Part shown: in pieces, positions 21,908-33,003 of the stretch
Position numbering within the stretch: position 1 is the first letter of the stretch
Layout of the letters: each line of letters begins with the position of its first letter
Assembly: GCA_034190875.2 (NCBI GenBank)
Contig: CM067354.1
Span: 9,798,364 to 9,862,363, forward strand
Reading direction: 5' to 3'
Source of the DNA: Urechis unicinctus
Lineage: Eukaryota > Annelida > Polychaeta > Xenopneusta > Urechidae
Length of the DNA: 64,000 nt
Made by a program: the position numbers and the translations under genes
Notes under the pieces: model-generated
Seen by the model: the letters and a program-made list of their open reading frames with translations, nothing else
What the model was told of the DNA's origin: nothing
Database searches by the model: none

Positions 21908-23819
21908 ATGGGATAGCACGCGAGCATGCTACAGAGTGCACTGTGTACGGCTCTGATTGTACAATGCTACAATGTATGCATCTATAAATCAATGAATAAC
22001 ATCTTTTCAGGTAATAAGGAGAATGGTATTACAACTAGCAAAGAGGTTTTACTTATTGGAGCAACAAAAAAATAAGCTACTTAAATCATGAAAGAGCAGC
22101 AATTCAAATGGACAACGGTTAATAGCCTATTTTAGCCTAGATAATAGCATACCATGCTAGTTGCAATATTCATGCATGGTACCATCCCGTTATAGAAGAC
22201 GCGCCCGACACAGCGCTTGCAGGGAAAAACACTTAATGCCAGCACTCATAAAGCTCCATTCCATTACTGTGCTCAGTTAACTCTACCCAATATGACATTT
22301 TCCTCGCCGAACGCTAAATAAGTCACAAAAAGACCTGGACGATCTGAGTTGGAGATGTTACTAGCAGCTATGTACGGACCCTACCGCGGCGTACTGCAGC
22401 ACATAATCTGACACTAATAGTATTCGCATTACTTAAGCTAAGCAATCGTCCTCTAATATACATCAGAGTTTTCAGCAACCGTTAGCTAAACAGCTGTTTG
22501 TAAGAGAAAGTGCAAGGTTTTTGCAAGCTAACGCAATATGCAACAATGAAAGTCTTTGCTACAATTGCAACTGTTTACAAATAGGTCCTGTCATGGTAGA
22601 ATGCTATTGCTCATACATATATGGATGCACCTATCTACTCTGGGCAAACACAATGTGTACTTAAGACAGCCATGGGTGCATTACAAACTTTACCTCCCCA
22701 AGGTTAAGTTTTAAGGATTGCTAGCTTGTTTGTGTGGCTGTTTGCAAGATATATTGAAGAGAGGTATGCCTGATGTCAAATCGGTCCAGAAGTTCGATGA
22801 GCACCCAGGAGCGTGAGTGAAATATTAGTTGATGAACTTGCAATTGTTCAGAGGAGACACTGGTAAATGCGCTTCTGCAAATGTACAATACCATTGTCTG
22901 TTCAATATTTGTTTGCTCTATATTTATAATAATGCGGCCAGGGATGATATGGCTATGTCTTCTGGCACTTACTATCATTGCTGACATAATGTAGCTTATC
23001 CTCTTAAATGCTACGTTCATCATAAACATTGAATTATCACCAACTGCAATGGGCTCATGCTATCACATTTGTCACTTCTGTCGCTCTTTTGCCCATATAT
23101 GATAAGGGAATGGGTCATTGTTAACAAACGTCTTGGATCACAATAATAGCAGAATAGAGTGTAACCTACCACATGCTTTACACAATATATGCACATGTTG
23201 TCTGATTAACGTCACAGAGGAATGGTTTAAGCCTTGATGACGTCATATCCTATTGCCTGACGCAAACTCAGTTGGTAATGATTATTAATATATATTCTCT
23301 CGGATGGCAATGCACAGCAAATCAACTACGCATTGGTGCAACGAAGGTATACAATGCATTTCGATAGAAATCAAAACATAGAATACTGAAAGAGACTTGA
23401 CTTGAAATAGGAGAAATCTGTTCTTCATGGATTTCCTTGATATATATCTTAATGGAGTCTTAATGACGAGAGCAAAATGTGTTATTAATTATGTACGTGA
23501 CGCTGTCTGCAGATTCCATTTCATCCAGAGCTGTAGATTCGCAATATCTTAAATTTAATCCTGGATATAAATAGCCAACTTCGATTGTTGGGTTGATGAA
23601 GGATGCATGTTGAATCAGGCTTTGATAGGGGGAAGGGTAGGTATCGCACCACATGGGGGCCAGTCATGGACTGCATGCACTAAACTATTAGCTCATGTAC
23701 AAGAATGCTACAAAGCCGGTTGGGAACCGAGATTAGTGCGACTTAGAACGGAGAAGCTCAAAATGGCGGTTGTGGTTGCGAATCAATAAGTTAGGGATCA
23801 AACATAGGGATAATTTACG
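21908..23819. other. Gene-free DNA, nothing recognised
   Basis: Short frames such as 22721-23029 (-) and 23460-23654 (-) lack recognisable domains or splice context. No tandem structure is visible. Confidence 0.45.
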
Positions 23820-24075
23820 TTAGTATGCAATGGCTAGCATTCTTGCCTACCCGCCTAACTTGGTTATAGTCAACATACCACACATACTTTTCACGACTTA
23901 TGTGGTTGTACTCAACAAACTAGACATGCCGCCATATCTAACGTAGCAATAGTCTAACATAGCTATTTATCAGACATGCTAGACGTGGTTATAGTCTGCA
24001 TACCACATAAGCCCGTCACGCCTTACCGGGTTATGGTCAACATGCGAAGCATGCCTGCCATGTCTAACGTGGTTA
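23820..24075. repeat. Degenerate tandem repeat
   Basis: Variants of 'taacgtggttatagtcaaca' followed by 'taccacacaagccc' and 'gacatgcc' recur four or five times with irregular spacing. A further single unit is at about 25608. Divergence is high, so copy boundaries are approximate. Confidence 0.5.
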
Positions 24076-24104
24076 TTGTAAATGTTAAGTGAAAGAGACG
24101 ACTC

Positions 24105-24360
24105 TTACCAATAGCTACAGCGGCACATATGATTGTGTGTCAGTCTACACGAACTACCCGATTCGATGTGTTAACCGCAACATTTTGCGAATGGGAAGGA
24201 TTGCCAGTTTGTGTTGAATGTTGGTCACTGGGGAGCACAGATATGCTTAAGGAAAGGCATTGTACATGTTGCTTGGCAAGAACAAACATCTCAATATCTG
24301 CCATACATATGCACTGCAATTCTAACGAAATGTTCCACGCTGTGTTTAGGTACAATGTTC
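24105..24360 (+). repeat. Dispersed repeat R2, copy b
   Basis: Second copy of the repeat at 16555-16830, same orientation. The overlapping short frames on both strands here have no domain. Confidence 0.5.
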
Positions 24361-25520
24361 AGTAAATCAATGTTGATTGTTAAGACATATATTGATTAGC
24401 CATTCGCTTTAATGATTTCGATTTAATCAGTCAGATTCAATAATTCTAAATATGCTCAGAAGCTGATAAGCTCACTGACATCGTCAATACCCGTTGTATA
24501 CGAACCGGAATGAATTATAATAACATCTTCTTACCTTTATATGATGGAGGCATATGTGATTATGTAACAAAAAGACATTTTGGCATCAATCGCTAATTAG
24601 TTTAAAACTAACAGACATTGTATTGAATATGTACACTCGCAATTCCATTGGTTTCAGGGAAGATTATATTTAGCCATGATAAAACCGGTTCCCTTTGCCT
24701 CGTTGCTCATGTAAAACGATAAATCAGTAACAGAATGTAACTCCAATCGGCTGATGATACTAATACAAAGTTATCATCATCAACGCCGGTCGCTTGGACA
24801 AGTCTTGATATAAAATCGCAAGAAGTTAGTCGGTGAGTAAGTATATATTATCCAAATATCGCCAACCGTACTAAAGACGTCTTCAAGGAAGAGAAAATAT
24901 ACTCCCCCATATGAATTTCCATCATAGCTCTTTATTGAGTGACTACGTGCTTGCTGCAGAAAGGTACATTTTGGCATCCATGTATGACTTAAACAACTCA
25001 ATGAATGATAAAAACGTTGTTCAGTAAGAAGGCACTGCAACACCAAACTTCCAGCATGTCTGTTCTGCTCTGCCAGTACAAGTATGACGATTAAAATCTG
25101 GTGACGTGCCTGATTAAGCATTTGACAAACATGTATGCAGTAAGCGCACTTGTCAATTGCTACCTTTGCCATAGCAAAGGCATTACGGCATCTTAAAACT
25201 CTGTTTATGTTATTTTACAACGCAAAGGTAGTATTCTTTGTGGATGCATGCATTATGCTGTATGCGAGACCAAAACAATAGCGAATAGATGAGCGACGCA
25301 TGTTGAGAATCAGGCATTGTTTCGGCTTTATTTATGATAAGAGTCGGTATGGCACCAAGTGTCGGCCTATAAAGGATAACATGCAATACATGTTTAGTTC
25401 AGGTACTGAACGTTAGATAGCAGCACGCCAAATGCAGGCAATCAATAGCCGTCGGTCGTGGTCTGAATTAGTTCTGCTTTTCACTGAATGTGCTATATGT
25501 ATAGGCCCTGTCTATAGGAA

Positions 25521-25572
<52 letters not shown>

Positions 25573-26284
25573 CGATTAGGCATCTATGTATAGCGATTGC
25601 TTTTAATGTTAACGCGGTTGCAGTCAACATACCAGACAAGCCCACAATAACAGTCAATACTGCTCGCAACTACCTATGGACGAGAAACATCACACATTGA
25701 CTGTTGGATTACATAAAATGGTGCGTCCCGATGTATAGGTCAAATTCGATTTGTTTTGCTCTGCTCTCTTTTCTAAATGATTTTCGAGTATCGTCACACT
25801 GTACAGCCTATAAAACCTTGTTTGAATGAGCTTGCATAGTAAGCAATGGCCGTCCATTTATTTCGTGCTCAACCTTGATAACATAGACCAAGACGAAACC
25901 GAAAACTGGGACACGTAGCGTCAGTCGTGTTACGTCACTTTCAAATCACTGTCATTTAATGGGCACTACCCACATGAATAATTCATCATAGATGAGAGAT
26001 CATGTATCATTAAATAACTTATAACACTACTCTGTAGGTCTACAACAACTATCGCAAGAAGGATAAAGATACTCTTTAGGCCAATATAAATCGACGAATA
26101 TTTACATTGAGTTAGGCAGCCTGATCTTAATAAACAGATTCCCTTTTATAGGCATTGTAGTAGGGTTTTATTTAACACAAGCTTGAGGGGGGGGGGGGGG
26201 GTAATTCACAGTCTGCGCAATGAAGATGATGCACCTAATTATTGTCTCAAAGGTTCAAACGCATCTTTTGTTTGTCGAGTGTTC
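24361..26284. other. Gene-free DNA with simple repeats
   Basis: Contains a (CT)n tract of about 46 bp at 25523-25568 and a 15-G run at 26187-26201. A 130-codon frame on - at 24780-25172 has no recognisable domain and is treated as chance. Nothing else is supported. Confidence 0.5.
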
Positions 26285-26787
26285 AAGTCGGACGCGCTTT
26301 TACAGATGTGGCCTTAATTTCGGCCTTCATTTGGGTATATTTTGTGACCCCAGCTAAAACGAGCTTAAACTCACGATCCGAGATATAACCATCTTCATGT
26401 GCTGTCGATACAATATCAGCAATGGTATTTAATTTGCTCGCGCAAGAGTGCGGATCTGATCATAATTTTGACCTTGATGGTCAACTGCCGACTGACAAAT
26501 TTTCCAGCAATAACAAGTAGCCCACAAGCGGCTCCAGTAGCACCCAACACTGTGGCAATAGGAATGGCAACTACTGTAGATATTACACCTGCACCGCTTG
26601 CGCCAAGACACATACCAACAGCAACTAAAGCAGTGTCTACTACACGCCTATATTTTTTGTACATAGCACCATAATACTCGTTTTCTTTCTCAAGATATTG
26701 TTTCTTGAGGGTGATCTCATTCAACCGATAGGAGTGCCCTGGATTCTCATCAGGTGGCTCTAGAGGAATGGTTGGTTGTTGTTTCAT
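26285..26787 (-). pseudogene. Virus-like element membrane protein with Gly/Ala-rich hydrophobic core
   Basis: Starts at ATG 26785-26787. A polar N terminus containing LEPPDENPGHSYRLNEITLK leads into a helix ending YYGAMYKKYRRVVDTALVAV, then a long Gly/Ala/Val hydrophobic span including GASGAGVISTVVAIPIATVL. The frame breaks near 26465, passes through another frame, breaks again near 26430, then continues through DIVSTAHEDGYISDREFKL and KYTQMKAEIKA to a stop near 26286. The hydrophobic core suggests membrane insertion or membrane activity. I recognise the family from invertebrate virus-like elements, but its function is unknown. Two frameshifts make it a pseudogene. Confidence 0.65.
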
Positions 26788-26904
26788 ACTGCCGTTGTAT
26801 ACATAAGTCTATATGATAACTTCAATTAGGAGTGATACTACAGTACAAGTCGCCCCTCTGTTTGGAGTGGCTGTATAAAAGTTAATAACGTTGCCTTGTT
26901 CCAG

Positions 26905-27400
26905 CTATAATGGCTGGTCTAAAGATATTACAACAGCCTTCTGGTTAGCAGGCTTACTTACTCCTGTCATATGAGTTGTCCCATTTATAACAGGAAACAC
27001 TGCATTAGCACCAGTACCAGCGCCCGCACCAGACGACAACCCCATACGAATGATCTTACCATTAGATAACATGGTATATCCACAGCTTAAGTCTAGTGAG
27101 TCTCGACCCCATCACCAAACGACCACTTATATCCTATGTGAAGGGCGCCACTTGCTTCTGCCCAAATAGTAATGAGGTGTTTTGTTTGCGAGTTTACGTG
27201 TTTTCTCAGGTCCCTGCGTTGACGTTTGTATTGTGCATCAACATACTTTTAAGCAGCACGTTAGGCGATATGTAACTGAACGATTTTATTCTCTCACAAG
27301 GTCTCCAGTCATAGTATCACCAGATGTGCCGTTTTTTGTAGGTCCATAAATATCACCATAGCATCTTGTAAATTGAAGAATAACACCCAAGCCCGTGATT
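26905..27400 (-). pseudogene. Fibre-like protein with phage tail-fibre type motif
   Basis: Read on the minus strand: IYGPTKNGTSGDTMTGDL (the GDTMTGDL codons lie at 27301-27321), then NKIVQL, a short gap with stops, KYVDAQ (about 27232-27250), then HLITIWAEASGALHIGYKW and, after a frame change, GAGTGANAVFPVINGTTHM to the stop at 26905-26907. The order 'GDTMTGDL...NKI..L...KYVD' matches the collar/shaft repeat familiar from bacteriophage tail fibres. Receptor-binding fibre is therefore the suggested role, by analogy. At least two stops and one frameshift break it. Confidence 0.55.
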
Positions 27401-27429
27401 CGTCAATAGACGTCCCTATGATCTCTTAT

Positions 27430-28098
27430 CTGAACCTTTAACCATCACAGCAGTAAACACGTTTTGACACAGGATTAGCGATAGTTGTGGTCATAATATC
27501 ACCATAGCAGCCGCCCCCACAGCCCACAACTTCAAGAAGTGTAGTGGGCGCACCATCAAGCATGTTCTGCGTGGTACTGGCTTGATCGAGGTGGACATAA
27601 AGTGGGTTAAAGATGCTAAAGTAGACGGGCCGCTCACCTACCCGAAGGAATCCATCCTCCACCCAGACCGGTATCAAGTCTCAATATTTTTAGCACACCG
27701 TCGTCACATTGTTAAGTCCAATCATCTGGAATTGAGAGAGTAATAGTCCAATCTGAAGCATCATCCTCTAAAGTAACATCTAGAGCTGTAAACTTATTCT
27801 GGGCAATTTTGAAGTTCCAGAGGCCAGGGGGGAAAAACGACACTTACTTCTTCTCCCGTAGAAATTTGCCCCTTTGTAATGGGCATAGCTGATTCAATGT
27901 TATACCAGCCCACAGTATACGGGATTGACCTAATACCTACGCATAGGCCGCCTGCACTATTGTCAATAGCATTCTGAAGCGCTAGAGCCTTGCCGCTTTG
28001 AACATTAGACAGAGTGTGATACATAGCACTATGAATAAACAAGCCGTTAGTTTCAATAGAAAAGCTACATATAAAACGTGCGGGGTGTATTCAGCCAT
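27430..28098 (-). pseudogene. Penton-like capsid protein of the second element (frameshifted)
   Basis: ATG at 28096-28098. After an early frameshift the frame reads TNGLFIHSAMYHTLSNVQSG, SIPYTVGWYNIESA, then shifts at the G-rich run near 27830 into a frame containing DVTLEDDASDWTITLSIPDD, and shifts again near 27640 into YFSIFNPLYVHLDQASTTQN and APTTLLEVVG. Two blocks parallel the Polinton penton-like genes in order: 'YPYTWYNV' versus 'IPYTVGWYNI', and 'LYVYC..IE.QVVGD' versus 'LYVHLD.ASTTQNMLDGAP'. This supports a vertex-protein role by inference. The gene diverges from the capsid-like gene across a 47-bp gap. Confidence 0.5.
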
Positions 28099-28145
28099 TT
28101 TGGTGGGAGATAAACTAACCCGACAAACAATATAAGTCGTTCACA

Positions 28146-29343
28146 ATGGCGGTACATTCATAGCAAAGTTTCCTGATCTATTCAGTAACTATAAGGTGCG
28201 GTCGGTAGCAGCGGACAAAGTAGTAAAAGACTGGTTGACAAATTCAATGCAGTTTTGGCAGAACCAGTTAAACTTTGCAGTGTGGTGTGCAACATCCGGC
28301 TGCGGCGTGTCATCCCACGATCACCTCGAGGCTGGGATTCCACTCGTGAAAGCTCTCTACACCTTTCACCTTTATTATAGTGCGTAGCCTATTAGCAGAA
28401 CTGCAAGTGCCTCTACCTCAGGATGATGCCTATGACCCCTATAACAATCCATATGACAAGAGGGCATATCAGAGACTCTGCACCGACTTTGGTGTTCTAA
28501 ACCAAACACAGACTTGCGCCAGAAGACAACCGCCGCTAATAGTGGCCTTGGTGTCTTATATGCACATGATGTATATGGTTACGGGAGTGTCGTCAAGTTT
28601 GCTGGTCGAATCGTTCGTTATGATCCTACACGGATGGCATTTGAGGCGGAAAAGGATAAAAAGCCCGGCTTTGCCAAAGCCAGCAACCTACAATCCTTTC
28701 AGGAGAAAATGGGTGCTGTTCTACATCTAGCAAAGGGACCTAAAAGCAGATGAGGCCTGGAGTACATTCATACTGGACACGTCTGAGGGCTTTACACAGA
28801 CTAGCCTTGAGCAAATTAACGACAGCATCAGGACCTATGTATCGGCCATTCTTGGTGCTCAGGCTCAGACCTGCTCAAAGAAACTAGGTGTTGGAACCTT
28901 CTTTTTGATGCCCAAAAGCAATTTCAGGCCGACGTTGAGGATACAATTGACTCCCCGTTGACATTTCGTCACCCATCCGCCTGTATCAGAACGTCCACCA
29001 GAATGCTTCCTGAAAGGTTGATTATGTGTATGGAACGGGCTTGTACATGGCCACGTCGGATATGACCCTCGCAATTGGCGATAATGCTGGGTACAACAAT
29101 ATGATTACCATCGCAACTGCGAAACAGCATATCGGCAGCAATGCGGGGGTCAACTCGGTTCCGGTGCTTCTGGATAGAGGAAGCTTTGAGCCGCCGCCAG
29201 ATACAGATATGTGAGTCCCCTCTCCAGGCGTTGCAAGCAGCGTGGCCGATATACCTGTAGGAAAGGCGCACGAGGATGAGAAAACCACTTTTATTGTAGG
29301 CTGAATCGCTATAGGCTAAGCTGTGCTTTGGTTTGCTACGTAG
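28146..29343 (+). pseudogene. Capsid-like protein of the second element (multiply frameshifted)
   Basis: From ATG 28146-28148 the recognisable segments in order are VVKDWLTNSMQFWQNQLNFA (about 28205-28264), LQVPLPQDDAYDPYNN (28400), NSGLGVLYAHDVYGYGSVV (28540), KASNLQSFQEKMGAVLHLA (28680), FILDTSEGFTQTSLEQIND (28770), VYGTGLYMATSDMTLAIGD (29025), and the tail AHEDEKTTFIVG followed by TGA and a final TAG at 29341. The pieces are in several frames, so at least four shifts or stops occurred. This long structural gene accompanies the PolB in related invertebrate elements and is probably a capsid protein. No fold can be shown by eye, and the hydrophobic C-terminal tail is unusual for a capsid protein. 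Confidence 0.55.
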
Positions 29344-29344
29344 T

Positions 29345-30109
29345 AGGTCATGGAGTATCAGGAGGATAACTCCCCCAACGCGCCAGCTGCGGCCCATATA
29401 TGTTCTGCCATCCAACCAGCCACTTTTGCAGCTGACTTAAGCACCCATGATACGATGGAGCCAATGATTCCTGGAAGGGCAGTTGCTGCCTTACCTGCTA
29501 GGCCCTTCAGGACGTTTGCCAAGGAGTTCAGCTGTTTTTTTATACATTCCTTTACACCAGGCTTATCAGCTAGCGTCGGTGTTGGTGCCAGGGTTGCACT
29601 AGTGCTCCCTCCGCCCGTCAAAGCAATTACCAGGGTCGAGATTGCCAATCTAATCAGTGAGGATGGAGGCGATTGTTATGCCCTGCTCCCGGAACAGGGT
29701 GCGTTCACTCTCAGCTAGCGTTGTGTCCTCATTAAGAAGTCTGTTGATTGTTTCCCTGATGCGGTCCAACAGAGGCAGCCTCAACACGGACACGCCGCAG
29801 GTCCTGCAGCTCTGCAAGCTCATTTGCTTGGAATCTCCATGCTCGACTATCACCCCTACCAGCCTCCTCCAGGCTTGCCATTTTGGCTTCCCGCCAGTCT
29901 ATATCCCATTCTATCTCAGTTATCTTAGCTAGGTTGTTGACCAGCTCACCCCTCTGGGTCTGCATAGCCTTATCAAGCCCAATAAGCTCTCTGAGTGGTA
30001 GTTCGTTGTCTGTTTGTGTACATAGGTCTTGTATGGTGTTATGAACGTTCTTTATGAAGCTTGTTTCTTCTGTGCCACCTTGCTCTGTCACGGCTTCAGG
30101 GCCGCTCAT
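29345..30109 (-). pseudogene. Coiled-coil/hydrophobic structural protein of the second element (frameshifted)
   Basis: ATG at 30107-30109 (SGPEAVTEQGGTEETSFIKN), then a charged helical region (MQTQRGELVNNLAKITEIEW, ELAELQDLRRVRVEAA). A frameshift near 29780 leads to RIRETINRLLNEDTTLAESE and LFREQGITIASILTD, and another near 29650 to a proline-rich linker and the amphipathic segment GLAGKAATALPGIIGSIVSW. The layout of coiled coil followed by membrane-active helix recalls adenovirus pVI-like or minor capsid lytic proteins, by analogy only. It is tail-to-tail with the capsid-like gene. The upstream frame on - (to about 30200) may include more of its N terminus. Confidence 0.5.
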
Positions 30110-30204
30110 TTCTCTGGAAGTGCAGCTTCTGCCTTAGCAGCAGCGTGGTTAACGCCTTGTAGGGCTTTTGCTGCCTTTGTGAATAGGGTATAAGCAAAGT
30201 GGAG

Positions 30205-32079
30205 GGGAACATCAACTGTATCCCCAACAACATGGAGAAATATATTTCCCTGTCGCTTGGACTGTTGCACTTCATTGACAGCGCACAGTTCCTCCTGGCC
30301 TCGCTTGATAAGCTGGTGTCTGCAAACAACCCAGATGCCTTTGCTGTGACGGCGGAATATAAGCCAGACCAGATGAAGCAGCGGTTGCTGCTGCGCAAGG
30401 GAGTCTTCCCCTATGAGTTCATGAACGGCTGGGATAAGTTTGATTCCCCTCTGCCGCCAATCCAAGAGTTCTACAGCAAGCTCTCTGAGGAGGGTATATC
30501 TATTGTAGACTATGCCCATTCACAGAAGGTCTGGAGCGTGTTCGGGTGTAAGAACATGGGTGACTACCATGACCTGTACCTGCGGACAGATGTACTGCTC
30601 TTGGCAGATGTGTTTGAGGTGTTCCGCAAGACCTGTCTTAAGCAATAAGGGTTGGATCCGGCCCACTTCTATACCAGCCCGGATTGTCGTGGGATGCTTT
30701 GCTTAAGAGTACAGGCGTGGAACTGGAACTACTCACCGACTATGACAAGCACCTATTCATTGAGAAAGGTCTACACAGTGGTATAAGCATGGTGTCGTGC
30801 CGTCACGCTAAGGCCAAACCAACGAGCTACATCCAGTACTTTGATGCTAACAGTTTGTATGGGTGGGCTATGAGTCAGCCTTTGCCAGCTGCTGGCATTG
30901 AGTGGGTGGATAGGCCGGAGGATCTACAGATACAGGACCACCCAGATGATGCTGAGAGTGGATACAAACTTGAGGTTGACATGGAGTATTCTACTGCACT
31001 CCATGACGAACACAACGACTACCCCCTAGCCCCTGAGCGACTTGTTGTCGAAAACGATTGGTTGTCAGACTACCAGAAGAACCTCCAAGGTGAATTGGGT
31101 GGCGCCGGAGTTGAGAAGCTGGTGCCTAATCTGCGGAATAAGGAAAAGTATGTGGTCCACTACAGAAACCTCAAGCTGTATCTGTCTTTGGGGATGAAAC
31201 TAACCAAGATCCATCGAGCGCTGGTATTTAACCAGAGTCCCTGGATGGAGCCTTACATTCGTATGAATAACGATCTGCTTAAGGCCGCCACCAGTGACTT
31301 TGAGAAGGACCCGTATAAGCTTATGAACAACTCTGTGTTCAGCAAGACCATGGAGAACCTCCGGAGGCGGGTCGCTCTACGTCAAAAGAAAGAATGCGAA
31401 GGCTTATCGCCAGTCCCGCCTACGCGCGTCATCAGGTGTTTGATGATGACTTGGCTGCTCTGCACATGCACAAGACTCACCTGGTACTAAACCGCCCAGT
31501 GTATGTAGGCATGTGTATACTGGACCTCTCCAAGCACCTGATGTACGACTTACCATACAATACCATGAAGCTTAGATACGGCAAGAACCTTGGCCTGTTG
31601 TACACGGATACCGATTTGCTGCTTATGGAGATACGCACGCCTGACGTGTATGCTGACATGAAGGAAGATGAACATCTCTTTGACACTAGTAACTATCATC
31701 CCTCCCGTAGCCTCTACAGTAATGTGAACAAGAAGGTTCTGGGGAAGATGAAGAATGAGTGCGCCTGCGTGACCATTAAGGAGTATGTTGGTCTGCGCCC
31801 TAAGATATACTTGATATTGATGTCGAGCCGGGATGAGATAAAAAAAGCAAAAGGTGTGAAGAAGGTGGTGGTAAAAAGCATTTACGGCACGCTCAGTACG
31901 TGGAGTTGCTGTTCGCCAAAAAACAGTTTCGCCACGGAATGAACATGCTCAGGAGTGACTGCCACAAAATATATGGGCTCCATGTCAACAAGATGTCTCT
32001 CTCCCCCTTTGACTCAAAGTGGTGGATAGCTGAGAATGGCGTAGATACTCTGGCCTATGGGCACGCCTCGATCTGTTGA
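30205..32079 (+). pseudogene. Protein-primed DNA polymerase B of the second element (5'-truncated, broken)
   Basis: Recognisable from NNMEKYISLSLGLLHFIDS onward, so the N-terminal exonuclease part is missing and the sequence abuts an oppositely oriented structural gene. In order: KGVFPYEFMNGWDKFD, VWSVFGCKNMGDYHDLYL, motif A DANSLYGWA (30843), motif B region MNNSVFSKTMENL (about 31323), motif C YTDTDLL (31601), VLGKMKNEC, GLRPKIY, and a C-terminal stop at 32077-32079. Lesions: in-frame TAA at 30646-30648 and frameshifts near 30680, 31400 and 31875. Motif B has Ser where Gly is usual (F-S-K-T) and motif C has Leu after TDTD where Ser is usual, consistent with relaxed constraint. Confidence 0.9.
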
Positions 32080-32102
32080 ATAGATGAGGGCTGAGGTATA
32101 GG

Positions 32103-32279
32103 ATGAGCACTGACCAAAATGTGGTGGCCGAGCTGCGAGAATATGTGGATTATTTAACGGAGGAGAAGGTGGACCTTGAGATTGAGGTGAAGGATTTGGA
32201 ATCAAAGTATGAGGACCTTTTGGAGCGCGTGAGTCGTTTAGAAGAGCTTATCCCGAAGGGTTCTGGTGTAGATTTTTGA
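32103..32279 (+). CDS. Small acidic coiled-coil protein (58 aa)
   Basis: An uninterrupted frame starts MSTDQNVVAELREYVDYL 24 nt after the PolB stop and ends ...GSGVDF. Leu/Ile/Val positions recur with heptad-like spacing across most of the length (EEKVDLEIEVKDLESKYEDL, LLERVSRLEELI), predicting a single coiled coil that would oligomerise. Function is unknown. It is short enough to have escaped mutation by chance. Its place directly behind the polymerase suggests it belongs to the element. Confidence 0.5.
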   Translation: MSTDQNVVAELREYVDYLTEEKVDLEIEVKDLESKYEDLLERVSRLEELIPKGSGVDF

Positions 32280-32746
32280 CATTGCCGTCGCCCTCTTTGG
32301 TGACCCTGGAGAAAATCGGCTGGAAGGGCTGGGTGACACTGTAGTATAGGATTTGGAAGTGCGCTCGCTCCCAGGCTGGCTCATTTTCTGTATGTGCGTC
32401 CATTTGGAAACAGCGCTCGTCCCCCCACTCTCTATACTACTACCTGGCAGACTAGCGGGGCTACTAACTCGAATTCCGCTTTTCTCAACTTTGCATTACA
32501 CATCATAAGGTATGTTCTGTATGTAATTGGGAATTTGTTCATGCGATTACCAAAAAAAGAGATAAAGGTCACGCCGCCATTGTCATCATCATATTTCATG
32601 GTGATGAAGACGACGACGATGATGATGATGTGGATGATAATGATGCATGAAAACGTCTTTAGGGATCCTACAAGCTCTTTGATTGACATGCTACCCATCA
32701 CTCCCTACAATCTAAAAATCTACAACAGCTTTCAACAATCTTAATC
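32280..32746. other. Right flank of second element, no gene
   Basis: Contains a short inverted pair (gtagtatag near 32340, ctatactac near 32434) and a GAT/GATGAT-rich stretch at 32602-32646. No coding signal; the frames at 32394-32744 (+) and 32432-32701 (-) are mutual shadows. Confidence 0.4.
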
Positions 32747-33003
32747 ACCGCTCACTACCTCCTGAACGACACCGACCACCGCTCACTACCTCCTGAACGA
32801 TATTGACCGCCGCTCACTACCTCCTGAACGACACTGACCACCGCTCACTACCTCCTGAACGACACCGACCACCGCTCACTACCTCCTGAACGATATTGAC
32901 CACCGCTCACTACCTCCTGAACGATATTGACCACCGCTCACTACCTCCTGAACGACACCGACCACCGCTCACTACCTCCTAACGACACCTACCACCGCCT
33001 CAC
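32747..33003. repeat. 31-bp tandem repeat, about 8 copies
   Basis: Unit 'ccgctcactacctcctgaac' plus 'gacaccgacca', with the variant 'gatattgacca' in some copies. Copies are highly similar, so the array is young relative to the sequence to its right. Confidence 0.9.

Larger units (their letters stand above)
26285..32279. mobile_element. Second virus-like PolB element, degenerate (distinct from the Polinton)
   Basis: Seven coding remnants lie close together: on - a glycine-rich membrane protein, a fibre-like protein and a penton-like protein; on + a capsid-like protein; on - a coiled-coil plus hydrophobic protein; on + a protein-primed PolB; on + a small coiled-coil ORF. I recognise this protein set as one recurring in cnidarian and other invertebrate genomes, but I know no settled name for the element. 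All the larger genes carry frameshifts or stops. Element termini were not found; a short inverted pair, 'gtagtatag' near 32340 and 'ctatactac' near 32434, lies just right of the last gene. No integrase was seen. Confidence 0.7.

Noticed and set aside
24780-25172. 130-codon minus-strand frame
   Set aside because: No recognisable domain, no splice or promoter context, and amino-acid composition looks random; length alone is not enough.
28969-29415. Minus-strand frames of 148 and 88 codons
   Set aside because: Antisense shadows of the capsid-like gene's C-terminal region.
30106-30519. 137-codon minus-strand frame
   Set aside because: Mostly the antisense shadow of the PolB segment at 30205-30648; only its last few dozen codons might belong to the neighbouring structural gene.
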